The translations under genes were made by a program, and so were the position numbers. From the NCBI RefSeq assembly GCF_000307025.1, contig NC_018584.1, positions 868,001 through 932,000 on the forward strand: a stretch of DNA of 64,000 bases, in the 5' to 3' direction. The notes under the pieces were generated by a model. The model was not told the origin of the DNA. It saw only the letters and a program-made list of their open reading frames with translations, and ran no database searches. Of the stretch, positions 54,919 through 63,895 are shown piece after piece (the stretch's first letter is position 1; every line of letters starts with the position of its first letter). The DNA is from Listeria monocytogenes ATCC 19117 (GTDB taxonomy: Bacteria > Bacillota > Bacilli > Lactobacillales > Listeriaceae).

Positions 54919-55917
54919 ATGAAAATTATAACAATAGAAGAACATTTTGAATCCGAAGTCATTACGAATGAAATCAACAAAGTCACTGGAAATTTAGTAA
55001 GTGGACAGGTTAGTCCGGAAATGTTTCAATATATGCAAAAGGAACTTCCTTCAGCAGCGGAAATGCAAGATACAGAAAAACGTTTAGCATTTATGGACCA
55101 ACATGGTATTGATATCCAAGTACTCTCTTATGGAAATAGTTCTCCGCAAAACTTAGATCCAAAAATTTCGGTAGCTCTGTGTAAGCGAGCTAATGATGAA
55201 CTAGCGAAGGTGATTCAACAAAATCCTACGCGATTTGCCGGTTTTGCTGTCTTACCAGTAGGATCACCAGAAGATGCTGCTATTGAATTAAAAAGAGCCG
55301 TAGAAGAACTTGGTTTCAAAGGTGCACTTGTAAAAGGGCAGTTTGAAAACAAATATTTTGATAATCGCTTTTATTATCCGATTTTCGAAATGGCGGAGAA
55401 ACTAGATGTACCGATTTCGTTCCATCCATCGTTTATCCCAGAAACTATTACAGAACAATATTTTGCCAGTGATGCTTGGTCTGATGTGGTGACAGGGGTA
55501 TTTTCATCTGCTGGTTTTGGTTGGCATATGGATGTTGGCATTCAAGTCGTGCGGATGATTCTTTCAGGTATATTTGATAAATTACCGAATTTAAAAATCA
55601 TCACAGGTCATTTAGGTGAAATGGTGCCAATGTTTTTAAACAGAATGGACAATACACTCGGCCACTGGACAACGCTTGAACGGAAAATTTCTGATTACTA
55701 CCGGACGAATGTGTATGTGACACCAAGCGGCTTATTATACCAAAATGAATGGAAGTTTTTATTAAATGAATTAGATGAAAATCATCTTATTTATGCGCTA
55801 GATTATCCTTTTGTAAAACCAGAAAATGCTAGGACTTTCCTAGATACGCTTGATTTAACGGATGAAGTAAAAGCAAAAATCGCTCACGAAAATGCTGAAA
55901 AATTATTACATTTATAA
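54919..55917 (+). CDS. Amidohydrolase-2 family metal-dependent hydrolase/decarboxylase
   Basis: A 332-residue TIM-barrel enzyme of the PF04909 type, near gamma-resorcylate or 2,3-dihydroxybenzoate decarboxylases. Candidate metal ligands: IEEHFES at the N-terminus (Glu and His), His in ISFHPSF, His in TGHLGEMVP and Asp in YALDYPF. The substrate is unknown; an aromatic acid is one possibility. ATG 54919 is preferred to 54913, as AAGGAGG is 7-8 bases upstream. It is 16 bases before the DUF2316 gene and divergent from the TetR gene. Confidence 0.85.
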   Translation: MKIITIEEHFESEVITNEINKVTGNLVSGQVSPEMFQYMQKELPSAAEMQDTEKRLAFMDQHGIDIQVLSYGNSSPQNLDPKISVALCKRANDELAKVIQQNPTRFAGFAVLPVGSPEDAAIELKRAVEELGFKGALVKGQFENKYFDNRFYYPIFEMAEKLDVPISFHPSFIPETITEQYFASDAWSDVVTGVFSSAGFGWHMDVGIQVVRMILSGIFDKLPNLKIITGHLGEMVPMFLNRMDNTLGHWTTLERKISDYYRTNVYVTPSGLLYQNEWKFLLNELDENHLIYALDYPFVKPENARTFLDTLDLTDEVKAKIAHENAEKLLHL

Positions 55918-55933
55918 AAGGTGGAATTCAAAA

Positions 55934-56245
55934 ATGACTTTATCAAAAGAACAAATCAAAGCAACAAAAAGTGAGTTTGCGGAGAATTTAGCGCTTGCGG
56001 ATTTAACGATTGCCGAAGTAGCGAAAGAACTAAATACAAGCGAAGTAAAAATAGAACGGATTTTGAATTTAAAACAGCGTTCTTTAAATGATGGTTGGAT
56101 TTTGCGGAATTACTTACTTAGAAAGGTAGCGGAAGTAGGGAAGACACCAGTTCCGTTTACGGCGCTCAGTGGGGATTATCATGGGTATTGGTTTTTAGAT
56201 GGAGAAGAAATTGATTCAGGGATATTAAGTATAGGGAATCATTAA
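55934..56245 (+). CDS. DUF2316 protein
   Basis: A 103-residue protein with an HTH-like start (LALADLTIAEVAKELNTSEVKIERIL) and the conserved end (RNYLLRKVAEVGKTPVPFTALSGDYHGYWFLDG) of DUF2316, a small family of unknown function. AAAGGTGGAATT precedes the ATG at 55934; upstream codons belong to the previous gene. It is co-transcribed with the amidohydrolase. Confidence 0.82.
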   Translation: MTLSKEQIKATKSEFAENLALADLTIAEVAKELNTSEVKIERILNLKQRSLNDGWILRNYLLRKVAEVGKTPVPFTALSGDYHGYWFLDGEEIDSGILSIGNH

Positions 56246-56277
56246 AAATAGCCACCCGAGAGGTGGCTATTTTTCTA
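56246..56277. terminator. Bidirectional terminator between DUF2316 and HxlR genes
   Basis: Perfect stem AAAAATAGCCACC / GGTGGCTATTTTT with a 5-base loop. Confidence 0.9.
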
Positions 56278-56631
56278 TTAATCTCGTTTCAACAAAACAA
56301 TATCTTCATTCTTAGTGAGCAAAAGATCCACATGATTCTCGCCCCATAAGCAAAGTTTGTTCAAAATCTCCGACAACGATTCGCCGTATTCACTCAATGA
56401 ATACTCGACTTTTGGTGGGATTTGTTCATATACTTTGCGGACAATAACCCCGGATTTTTCCAGCTCGCGCAATTGTTGTGTGAGCATTTTTTGTGTGATG
56501 TTGGGGATGAGTCGTTTTAATTCGCCAGTTCGTTTTTTGCCTTCGCGTAAATGGCAAAGGATGACTGGTTTCCATTTTCCGCCTATAACTTCTAGTGTAG
56601 CTTCGACGCCGATATTATATACTTTAGTCAT
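56278..56631 (-). CDS. HxlR-family transcriptional regulator
   Basis: A 117-residue winged-helix protein with the family core EVIGGKWKPVILCHLREGKKRTGELKRLIPNITQKMLTQQLRELEKSG. The cysteine usually found just before this core, redox- or aldehyde-sensing in HypR/YodB relatives, is absent; the only Cys is in ILCHL. It is divergent from an MFS gene that it probably controls. AGGAGG lies 5-6 bases before the ATG. Confidence 0.9.
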   Translation of the reverse strand: MTKVYNIGVEATLEVIGGKWKPVILCHLREGKKRTGELKRLIPNITQKMLTQQLRELEKSGVIVRKVYEQIPPKVEYSLSEYGESLSEILNKLCLWGENHVDLLLTKNEDIVLLKRD

Positions 56632-56677
56632 CGTAATCCTCCTATAGGCACTTTTTAGTATCTATATGACTTTTAAG

Positions 56678-56702
56678 TACCTTCTTGTTATTCTGTAAGG
56701 TA
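56678..56702. promoter_or_regulatory. Candidate HxlR operator
   Basis: Inverted repeat TACCTT-13-AAGGTA between the divergent HxlR and MFS genes. It overlaps a possible -35/-10 pair (TTGTTA-17-GATACT) of the MFS gene. Confidence 0.45.
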
Positions 56703-56758
56703 TATAAGATACTGTATAACAGAACGAAACAATTTGCAATTTTTTAGGGGGGAACGAT

Positions 56759-57925
56759 GTGGATATGAAAAAAGTAAATCCTAATTTGACACTTTTGGCG
56801 CTAGCGATTAGTGCGTTTGGGATTGGTTCAACAGAATTTATTAGTGTGGGACTGCTTCCGCTGATTTCTTCTAGTATGGGTGTGTCGATTAGTACGGCTG
56901 GTTTAACTGTATCAATTTATGCGCTTGGTGTGATGGTTGGAGCGCCGGTTTTAACAACTATGACGGCGAAGATGAATCGTAAAAATTTGTTATTATTAGT
57001 CATGCTCGTGTTTCTGATAGGGAATCTTGTCTCGGCATTTGCTGTGAGTTTTGGAATGCTCCTTACTGGGCGTGTTGTTGCGGCGTTTGCGCATGGGGTG
57101 TTTATGTCGATTGCTTCTGTTATCGCTGCCGATGTGGTTCATCCGAGCAAACGAGCTAGTGCGATTGCGGTGATGTTTACAGGGTTGACGGTGGCGACTG
57201 TGACAGGGGTGCCGCTTGGGACGTTTATCGGGCAACTATTTGGTTGGCGGATGTCATTCCTGTTTATTGTTGCGATTGGCGTGATTGCGATTATTGCTAA
57301 TTTTTTCCTCGTTCCGAAAAACTTATCCAATGGAAAAAGTATTTCATTTAAAGCGATTGGACAATTATTAGTTAATAAAAAAATCGTGATGGTGTTACTC
57401 ATGACAGCGTTTGGCTATGGTGGTACTTTTGTGGTTTATACGTATTTGTCGCCGATGTTTAGCGGAATGGGCTATTCTACAAGCATGATTGTTATTTTAC
57501 TTATTGTGTATGGTGTGATGGTTGCGATTGGGAATACGATTGGTGGGCATTTTGCGAATGAGCGCCCGGCTAAGGCACTGTTCGTGATGTTTAGTTTGCA
57601 AGGGATTACGTTATTATTACTTCAATTTACATCGACCAACGCGATTTTTGGATTAATGACTATTATGTTGATGGGATTTTTTGCCTTTATGAATGTGTCT
57701 GGTTTGCAGTTATATGTCGTGCAATTGGCAGAGCGGTATTTGCCAGAAACGGTGAGCATGGCTTCGGCGCTTAATATTTCAGCTTTTAATGTTGGGATAG
57801 CAGTAGGTGCATTTATTGGCGGATTAGTTACGGAATATATTGGTTTGGGTTATACCCCGATTGTTGGATTTTTAATGGTTTTCATCGCAATTATTTTAAC
57901 TTTCTATATGAAAAAAGATAAATAG
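56759..57925 (+). CDS. DHA1-family MFS efflux transporter (AraJ/YdhP-like)
   Basis: A 388-residue, 12-helix transporter. Family features: FGIGSTEFISVGLLP in helix 1, GAPVLTTMTAKMNRKNLL as motif A, GRVVAAFAHGVFMSIAS and VTGVPLGTFIGQLFGWRMSF (motif C-like). This type includes sugar/arabinose efflux and drug exporters; substrate not predictable. GTG 56759 has AGGGGGG 6 bases upstream; the alternative is ATG 56765. It is divergent from the HxlR regulator. Confidence 0.85.
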   Translation: MDMKKVNPNLTLLALAISAFGIGSTEFISVGLLPLISSSMGVSISTAGLTVSIYALGVMVGAPVLTTMTAKMNRKNLLLLVMLVFLIGNLVSAFAVSFGMLLTGRVVAAFAHGVFMSIASVIAADVVHPSKRASAIAVMFTGLTVATVTGVPLGTFIGQLFGWRMSFLFIVAIGVIAIIANFFLVPKNLSNGKSISFKAIGQLLVNKKIVMVLLMTAFGYGGTFVVYTYLSPMFSGMGYSTSMIVILLIVYGVMVAIGNTIGGHFANERPAKALFVMFSLQGITLLLLQFTSTNAIFGLMTIMLMGFFAFMNVSGLQLYVVQLAERYLPETVSMASALNISAFNVGIAVGAFIGGLVTEYIGLGYTPIVGFLMVFIAIILTFYMKKDK

Positions 57926-57935
57926 TTCAAATAAT

Positions 57936-57970
57936 AGGCCTTTTACAGTGAATGTAGAAGGCTTTTTTTG
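57936..57970 (+). terminator. Terminator after the DHA1 MFS gene
   Basis: GCCTT / AAGGC stem with inner AC/GT pairing and seven T. Confidence 0.65.
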
Positions 57971-58076
57971 TGCTTTCAGTAGCTCCGACCTATTCCGGCA
58001 AGGTTTTTTTCCAGTTATAGTAAAATGGATAGTTTTTTTGTCCCTACGTATCTGACAAAAATAGCTATATAGCTTA

Positions 58077-58104
58077 TTGTAAGCCCTATCATGAAAATGA
58101 TAAA
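58077..58104 (+). promoter_or_regulatory. Candidate promoter of the PRD-regulator/PTS operon
   Basis: TTGTAA, 16 bases, GATAAA; an ATCAT/ATGAT inverted repeat lies in the spacer. Weak. Confidence 0.35.
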
Positions 58105-58132
58105 TTGAATTTAGAAAGAGGAGTGATACCTG

Positions 58133-60151
58133 ATGAAACTAAATCAGCAGTGTATTCAAATTTTAGATTTTCTTATGGAGCAGGAAGATTTTAAAAATAT
58201 TGGTTATATTTCTAACGCGCTTGGTTGTTCGGAGCGAAGTGTTCGTTATAGTTTGGAAAAAATCGATATTTTTCTCCATGAGCAAACATTACCAGCTCTT
58301 ATCAGACATACAAGGAAAGGGGTGCTACTTCCGGAAAAGAATATCGTAAATCCGGTTGTGCGTAAATTTAAACAACAAATTACGCCGAAAAAATATCGTT
58401 ACAGCCAAGAAGAAGTGCAGCAATTTTTACTGCTAAAACTGCTTTTAAGTGAAGAAGTGCTCCCGGTTACTTATTTTGAAGAAGTCCTGTTTATTTCCAG
58501 ATCCTCTGTGCTAAATCATCTACGTGCTATTGAAGGAGAACTTTTTTTAAATAATTTAGATTTATCGCATCAGCCTAGGCATGGCTTTCTAGTGACTGGA
58601 AATTTAATTACGAAAACATCGCTTTTTGCTAGAAGTTTCTTGCGTTTTATTAATATCCGCGAATTTTATCAGTTTTTAGATTCGGAAAATAGCTTATCTA
58701 AAAAAGGCGAGTTATTTTTTTATAATCTTTTTGAACTGGAGATTTTGCAGGAGGTGAATCGTGAGGCGCATTCGGTGGAGGAGAATATGACACGTGCGAT
58801 GGATGAGCAGCTTTACTTAACGCTAATTGCGATTTTACTAAAGCAGCATGAAGCCAAACCGGATTTTCAGTTTACAGCAGATTTTATGATTAAAGATGAG
58901 CTTGATCAGGCGTTAGCAACAATTATTGGGTCTTTGAAGCAGTATCAATATGGGCGTGAAGATGAGGCGGTAATTGAAGCATTTGTAACAGGTATTTGCG
59001 AAAAAATGGGTGAAATTTATCAAGTGGATTTTGTGCATGGCGATACGGATTTTTTCACGCAAATCAAAGCACACATTAAGTTAATGATTAGGCGTGTTCG
59101 CGCCGGAGTTACTATCGAGAATCCGATTTTTAATGAATTTATGCGCGATAATCGAGAAATTTTTATGCGTGTGAAGGAAAGTTTGGATGCACTCAAGCCG
59201 TTATTGCCGATTTCTGTCAGCTCTCAAGAAATTTCATTTTTAGCTATTTATTTTGCATCTGAGGTACAACGCAATAAACAAACAGTTGAAATGAAGCCAA
59301 ATTTGCTGATTATTTGCCCGGAAGGTGTCGCTGTTTCAAAAATGATTGCGATTCAGTTAAAGCGTATGTTTGAGTTTGAATCGATTCAAACAATTGGCCT
59401 CAGAAAGTTCAAACGCGCGATGATGGCTGATTTTGATTTTGTGATTAGCACAGTGGATTTACCAGATATGCAAGACGCAAAAGTACTCCGGATTCATAGC
59501 TATTTGCAAAAAGAGGATATGGAATTACTGCAAAAGCATTTACGGATGAAACTCATCAAAAGTGATAAACAGATTATTAATAAGTTCAGTAAGATTTTAG
59601 CGATTATTGGCGAAAACACGCAAATTACTAATTTAAGTAAATTAGAATTCGATTTATTGGAAGCGCTTATATCGGATGAAGGTGAAACACCAAAAAGGCT
59701 TATACCACCGTTTCAATTTACAGAAGAAGCGATTGTTATGGAAGAAACATGCCCAACATGGAGGCAGGCAATTAAGCTTGGAACAAAATGTTTGGAGCAT
59801 TTAGAAGTCATTGAGCCGAGTTATCATGAAAAAATCATTCATAACTTAAAAGCATACGGGCCGTATATGGTCGTTGCGCCAGGTGTTGTCATTGCACATG
59901 CGGGGGCAAGTGACGGTGTTTTGATGGATGGCATTGGAGTGACGATTATTGAGGATGGCATCATGTTTTTCGATAGATACGAGGAGCCGGTTCATGTCAT
60001 TTTCACCTTAGCTTTAAAAACAAAAGAGGCACACTTGATCGTGGAACAATTAATGAAGTTAGCGCTGGACGAGGAAAAAATGCAAAAAATTAAAATGGCT
60101 AGCTCAAAACGTGATATTTATCATTACGTTAAGTCGGCTATCTTTGAATGA
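58133..60151 (+). CDS. PRD-containing PTS transcriptional regulator (MtlR/BglG-type)
   Basis: A 672-residue multidomain regulator. An HTH_11 domain is at residues 5-55 (GYISNALGCSERSVRYSLEKID), a second Mga-like HTH near 110-135 and two PRD domains from about 185 to 390. A PTS EIIB-like domain is near 400 (LIICPEGVAVSKMIAIQLKRMFEFE) and an EIIA(Fru/Mtl)-like domain at the end has a candidate phospho-His in GVVIAHAGAS. Phosphorylation by PTS proteins of PRDs and the B and A domains should tune activity. Directly upstream of the PTS genes, 14 bases apart, so it is probably an activator of its own operon. Confidence 0.9.
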   Translation: MKLNQQCIQILDFLMEQEDFKNIGYISNALGCSERSVRYSLEKIDIFLHEQTLPALIRHTRKGVLLPEKNIVNPVVRKFKQQITPKKYRYSQEEVQQFLLLKLLLSEEVLPVTYFEEVLFISRSSVLNHLRAIEGELFLNNLDLSHQPRHGFLVTGNLITKTSLFARSFLRFINIREFYQFLDSENSLSKKGELFFYNLFELEILQEVNREAHSVEENMTRAMDEQLYLTLIAILLKQHEAKPDFQFTADFMIKDELDQALATIIGSLKQYQYGREDEAVIEAFVTGICEKMGEIYQVDFVHGDTDFFTQIKAHIKLMIRRVRAGVTIENPIFNEFMRDNREIFMRVKESLDALKPLLPISVSSQEISFLAIYFASEVQRNKQTVEMKPNLLIICPEGVAVSKMIAIQLKRMFEFESIQTIGLRKFKRAMMADFDFVISTVDLPDMQDAKVLRIHSYLQKEDMELLQKHLRMKLIKSDKQIINKFSKILAIIGENTQITNLSKLEFDLLEALISDEGETPKRLIPPFQFTEEAIVMEETCPTWRQAIKLGTKCLEHLEVIEPSYHEKIIHNLKAYGPYMVVAPGVVIAHAGASDGVLMDGIGVTIIEDGIMFFDRYEEPVHVIFTLALKTKEAHLIVEQLMKLALDEEKMQKIKMASSKRDIYHYVKSAIFE

Positions 60152-60165
60152 GAGAGGGTTTCATA

Positions 60166-60495
60166 ATGGACATAGAAAAAATATCGTTTTCATTAATTTC
60201 ACTGGCGGGGGATTCGTTTTCTAAATTAATTGAAGCATTACAGGCCGCAAAAGAATCAGATTCAGAATTAGTAGAACAACTTTTAAAAGAAGCAGATGAC
60301 CTAATGATTGAAGCGCACAAAGTACAAACGGAAATGCTGATTCAAGAAACAAGAGGGGAACAAGCAAATTTTTCCGTTTTACTCGTACATGCGCAAGATA
60401 CTTTAATGAATACCATCTTAGCATCGACTTTAATTCGAGAAATGATTGAAATGCATCAAGAGATTAAAACATTAAGAAAAGAGGAGGAAAAGTAA
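60166..60495 (+). CDS. PTS lactose/cellobiose-type IIA component
   Basis: A 109-residue all-helical IIA protein. SLISLAGDSFSKLIEALQAAKESD, then LLVHAQDTLMNTI with the phosphorylated His near residue 75, matches the Lac/Cel family. ATG 60166 follows AGAGAGGG; the upstream frame from 60148 overlaps the regulator's stop and is not needed. It receives phosphate from HPr and passes it to the IIB encoded next to it. Confidence 0.92.
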   Translation: MDIEKISFSLISLAGDSFSKLIEALQAAKESDSELVEQLLKEADDLMIEAHKVQTEMLIQETRGEQANFSVLLVHAQDTLMNTILASTLIREMIEMHQEIKTLRKEEEK

Positions 60496-60831
60496 ATGGA
60501 AATCAATCAATTACATGTACTTTTAGTGTGTAACTTAGGCGCATCTACAGGGGTAATGGTTACAAAAATGAAGGAAATCGCCCAAAACAGTGAAAAGCTC
60601 ACGAATACAGATGTGAAAATTGAGGCGCATCCAGCAGGAGAATTACGCGAGCATATTGAAGACTTTGACGTTATTTTAGTCGGTCCTCAAATCAAACATC
60701 AACTTAAACATTTAAGTGAAATTGCGGCGGAATATAATAAACCAATTCAAGTCATCGATACGAAAGATTACGGCACTGTTAATGGCGCAAACATTTTAAA
60801 AGACGCAATTATTCTTAAACTGAACAAATAA
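60496..60831 (+). CDS. PTS lactose/cellobiose-type IIB component
   Basis: A 111-residue IIB protein. The phospho-Cys is residue 12 in LLVCNLGASTGVM, and VILVGPQIKHQL is also characteristic of this family. It begins immediately after the IIA stop codon with AGGAGG 7-8 bases upstream. Confidence 0.92.
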   Translation: MEINQLHVLLVCNLGASTGVMVTKMKEIAQNSEKLTNTDVKIEAHPAGELREHIEDFDVILVGPQIKHQLKHLSEIAAEYNKPIQVIDTKDYGTVNGANILKDAIILKLNK

Positions 60832-60850
60832 AAAAGTGGAGGGAAACAAC

Positions 60851-62176
60851 ATGTCGAGTAAAAACAAACAATCTTTTATGAACCGTTTTATTGCTTTTAT
60901 GGAGAAATATTTTGAACCTGTCGCAGCTAGAATTGAAAAACAACGTCATATTTCCTCAATAAAAAATGGGATGATTGCTTTGATCTCGGTTTTAATTATT
61001 GGATCATTTTCGCTGATTATTTCAGCAATCGGAAATATGTTTCCAGCAGGTTCTGTTGTGAAAGAATTCTTTGTTCAAAATGCAGCAGCGCTTAACTTAC
61101 CGTTTCAATTTACGTTTGGATTACTATCGATTTATGCGGCTATAACAATTTCCTATAGCCACGCAAAACAAATGAAAGTACCTGTGTTACATAGTGTGAT
61201 GGCAGCTGTTATGGTGACGCTCATCCTCAATACGAAAATGGTTGACGGGGTGCTTAATACAGAATTTCTGGATTCAAGAGGGCTATTTATCGCCATTTTT
61301 GCAGCGCTGATTTCTGTAGAACTTATCGGTTTATTTATTAGAAAAAATATTACGATTCGAATTAAAGGGTTACCGGCGGGGATTGCGACTACTTTTGAAG
61401 CAATTATTCCACTAGTTGTACTGCTATTCAGTGCTGTTGGACTAAGTATTTTAATGCAAAGTGTCACTAGCGGTCAAATCATTCCGGAAGCCTTTACGAC
61501 GATGCTAGCTCCGGCGATTAATAGTATTGATACGCCTTATGCGGTTTTCCTTATTTGTTTCCTTGAAATGCTATTCTGGTTTATCGGCCTAAATGGTTAT
61601 GCGATTTTGATTGGTTTTGTGCTTCCATTTATGACACAATATTTAGGAGCGAACGCGGCTGCATATGCGGCAGGAGAACCAATTCCGCACGTATTTGCGC
61701 CAAACTTCTGGGATTACTTCATGGGCTTCTCTGGTTCTGGTATTACAGGTGCATTAGTTATCCTTGCGCTATTTAGTAAATCAAGAGAATTAAAAGCGGT
61801 CGGAAAAGTGTCGGTTGTTCCAGCGATTTTCACAATTTCTGAACCAGTTGTATTCGGTTTGCCAATCTGTTTTAATCCGTATTTATTTATTCCATTCGTA
61901 CTTGGGACGCCAATTTTAGCAGTAGGGCAATGGTTTGTGTTCCACTTTGGTTGGGTTCGTCCGCCGATTGCGAATGTTGGCGGTACACCGATTCCACTCG
62001 CGCAGTATTTGGCGACGATGGATTGGCGCGCGATTATTTTAATCATCTTCGTTCTCGCAGCAGCCGTTTGTATGTACTATCCGTTCTTCAAAATGTATGA
62101 GAAGAGCTTGATTAAAGAAGAAGAAGTTGTATCAGAACGCCAAGCTGCGCACGATGCACTAGACTTGGATTTCTAA
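60851..62176 (+). CDS. PTS lactose/cellobiose-type IIC permease
   Basis: A 441-residue membrane permease with about ten helices. KNGMIALISVLIIGSFSLII near the start and PAIFTISEPVVFGLPICFNPYLFIPF, then HFGWVRPPIANVGGTPIPLAQYL are the conserved sugar-site regions of the Lac/Cel family. ATG 60851 follows GTGGAGGG at 7-8 bases. It imports and phosphorylates a disaccharide with IIA and IIB. The downstream deaminase suggests an amino sugar unit in the substrate. Confidence 0.92.
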   Translation: MSSKNKQSFMNRFIAFMEKYFEPVAARIEKQRHISSIKNGMIALISVLIIGSFSLIISAIGNMFPAGSVVKEFFVQNAAALNLPFQFTFGLLSIYAAITISYSHAKQMKVPVLHSVMAAVMVTLILNTKMVDGVLNTEFLDSRGLFIAIFAALISVELIGLFIRKNITIRIKGLPAGIATTFEAIIPLVVLLFSAVGLSILMQSVTSGQIIPEAFTTMLAPAINSIDTPYAVFLICFLEMLFWFIGLNGYAILIGFVLPFMTQYLGANAAAYAAGEPIPHVFAPNFWDYFMGFSGSGITGALVILALFSKSRELKAVGKVSVVPAIFTISEPVVFGLPICFNPYLFIPFVLGTPILAVGQWFVFHFGWVRPPIANVGGTPIPLAQYLATMDWRAIILIIFVLAAAVCMYYPFFKMYEKSLIKEEEVVSERQAAHDALDLDF

Positions 62177-62196
62177 TAAGAAAGGTTGATTTTAAA

Positions 62197-62925
62197 ATGA
62201 AATTAATTATTAATGAAAATGAACAACTCGTGGCGCAAACAGTGAGCCAAAGAATCATTGAATTGGTAAAAGAAAAACCTGCAAGTTTAATTTGTATCGC
62301 TGGTGGGGACACGCCTTTACTAACAATAGAAGCGATTATTAAAGCGAATCAAACGGGCGAAGTAGATTTTAGTGAGACGCAATTTGTTGGTTTGGATGAA
62401 TGGGTTGGCCTTGGACGCGAAACAAAAGGTAGCTGTATCCAAACACTCTATGATGCATTTTTCGACCGTTTGAAAAATGTTTCTAGTGAACAAATTTGCT
62501 TTTTCGATGGGAAAGCAACGAGCTTAACGGATGAATGCGCTCGTGTAGACAAGTTTATCGACGACCGTGGCGGAATGGATTTTATTTTGCTGGGGATTGG
62601 ACTTAATGGGCATATTGGCTTCAACGAGCCATTTGTGCCAGTAGATGTGAACTGTCATGTCGTGGAACTTGATGATGTAACGAAACGCGTCATGAGCAAA
62701 TATTTTGATACAGATTTGCCACTAACACACGGAATTTCTCTTGGTATGCAACAAATTTTAGCGGCGAAAGAAATATATTTAGTAGCAACTGGCGAGAAAA
62801 AAATTGATATCGTGAAACAAGTAGTGGAAAAAGAACCGACAGTAGCGATTCCTGCAACACTCGTAAAAGATTCGAATACAACACTTGTAGTCGATAAAAT
62901 TGCCGCGAGTGGGGTGGAAGCATAA
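62197..62925 (+). CDS. nagB: Glucosamine-6-phosphate deaminase-like protein
   Basis: A 242-residue protein of the NagB/6-phosphogluconolactonase fold with GGDTPLLT, VGLDEWVGL, LLGIGLNGHIGFNEP (catalytic Asp/His region) and ATGEKK. NagB converts glucosamine-6-phosphate to fructose-6-phosphate and ammonia. Listeria encodes nagB elsewhere with nagA, so this may be a paralog with a related amino- or keto-sugar phosphate. AAGAAAGG precedes the ATG. Its stop overlaps the next start by one base. Confidence 0.85.
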   Translation: MKLIINENEQLVAQTVSQRIIELVKEKPASLICIAGGDTPLLTIEAIIKANQTGEVDFSETQFVGLDEWVGLGRETKGSCIQTLYDAFFDRLKNVSSEQICFFDGKATSLTDECARVDKFIDDRGGMDFILLGIGLNGHIGFNEPFVPVDVNCHVVELDDVTKRVMSKYFDTDLPLTHGISLGMQQILAAKEIYLVATGEKKIDIVKQVVEKEPTVAIPATLVKDSNTTLVVDKIAASGVEA

Positions 62926-63878
62926 TGGAAAAAATTATCGTTAACGGCAGAAAAAATGGACAAAAAATCGAGATAGCTTGCTCTAATTTAGTGATGGGTG
63001 CAGGAGATTTCTTACGTGCAGATAATATGGATTTTGCGGGTCCAGTACTAGATCAATATTTTGAAATGGGTGGAAATATTTTTGATACGGCGCGCCATTA
63101 TCGCCATAGTGAAAAAGCGATTGGCGCGTGGATGAATATGAGAGGAAATCGTGATAGTGTCATTATCCAAACGAAAGGCGGGCATCCAGTTCGGGAAGCA
63201 AGCGACGTGCCGCGGGTTACTCCGGAAGCAATTCACGAAGATATTTCGGTTAGTTTAGATACGCTACAAACAGATCATGTTGAATTATTCGCACTTCATC
63301 GCGACAATCCAGATGTAGAAGTGGGTCCTATTATGGAGGCGATGCATAAAGAAGTGGAAGATGGCCGCGTTTATGCTATCGGACTTTCAAACTGGGAGCT
63401 CCCGCGTATTATCGAAGCGAATGAATATGCAGTGAGCCATGGATTGACGCCACTAAGCTTTAACAGCCCTAATTTTAGTTTGGCAAAAGTGAATCGACCA
63501 CGCTGGGAAAATTGTGTTTCGGCGAGTGAAGAGATGATTCGCTGGCATGAGGCGACGAATTTGCCACTATTTTCTTGGTCATCACAAGCAGGCGGATTTT
63601 TCTCTGGTAGATTTTCTGAGGAAGACACGCGCGATACGGAAATGGTCGAAGTTTATTATAGTGAGGCAAACTGGGAAAGATACAGTCGTGCCAAGCAACT
63701 AGCTAACCAAAAAGGTTGCACTCCAATCCAAATTTCGCTTGCTTATGTATTAACGCAATCATTCCCGACAGCCGCTGTCATCGGTCCGGAAAATGCTACG
63801 GAACTTCAATCTTCCGTTGCAGCGGCCGGGATTAAATTAACAGCGTCTGAGGTTGATTGGCTGGATTTAAAGGCATAA
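62925..63878 (+). CDS. Aldo/keto reductase
   Basis: A 317-residue AKR. The catalytic tetrad is visible: Asp in FDTARHY, Tyr in HYRHSEKAIG, Lys in IIQTKGG and His in FALHRDNP. NADPH-site residues occur late (VIGPENATELQSS). The substrate is probably a sugar or sugar-derived carbonyl given its operon. Start ATG overlaps the NagB stop (TAATG). Confidence 0.9.
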   Translation: MEKIIVNGRKNGQKIEIACSNLVMGAGDFLRADNMDFAGPVLDQYFEMGGNIFDTARHYRHSEKAIGAWMNMRGNRDSVIIQTKGGHPVREASDVPRVTPEAIHEDISVSLDTLQTDHVELFALHRDNPDVEVGPIMEAMHKEVEDGRVYAIGLSNWELPRIIEANEYAVSHGLTPLSFNSPNFSLAKVNRPRWENCVSASEEMIRWHEATNLPLFSWSSQAGGFFSGRFSEEDTRDTEMVEVYYSEANWERYSRAKQLANQKGCTPIQISLAYVLTQSFPTAAVIGPENATELQSSVAAAGIKLTASEVDWLDLKA

Positions 63879-63895
63879 GGAAAGGCGGAGAAACA

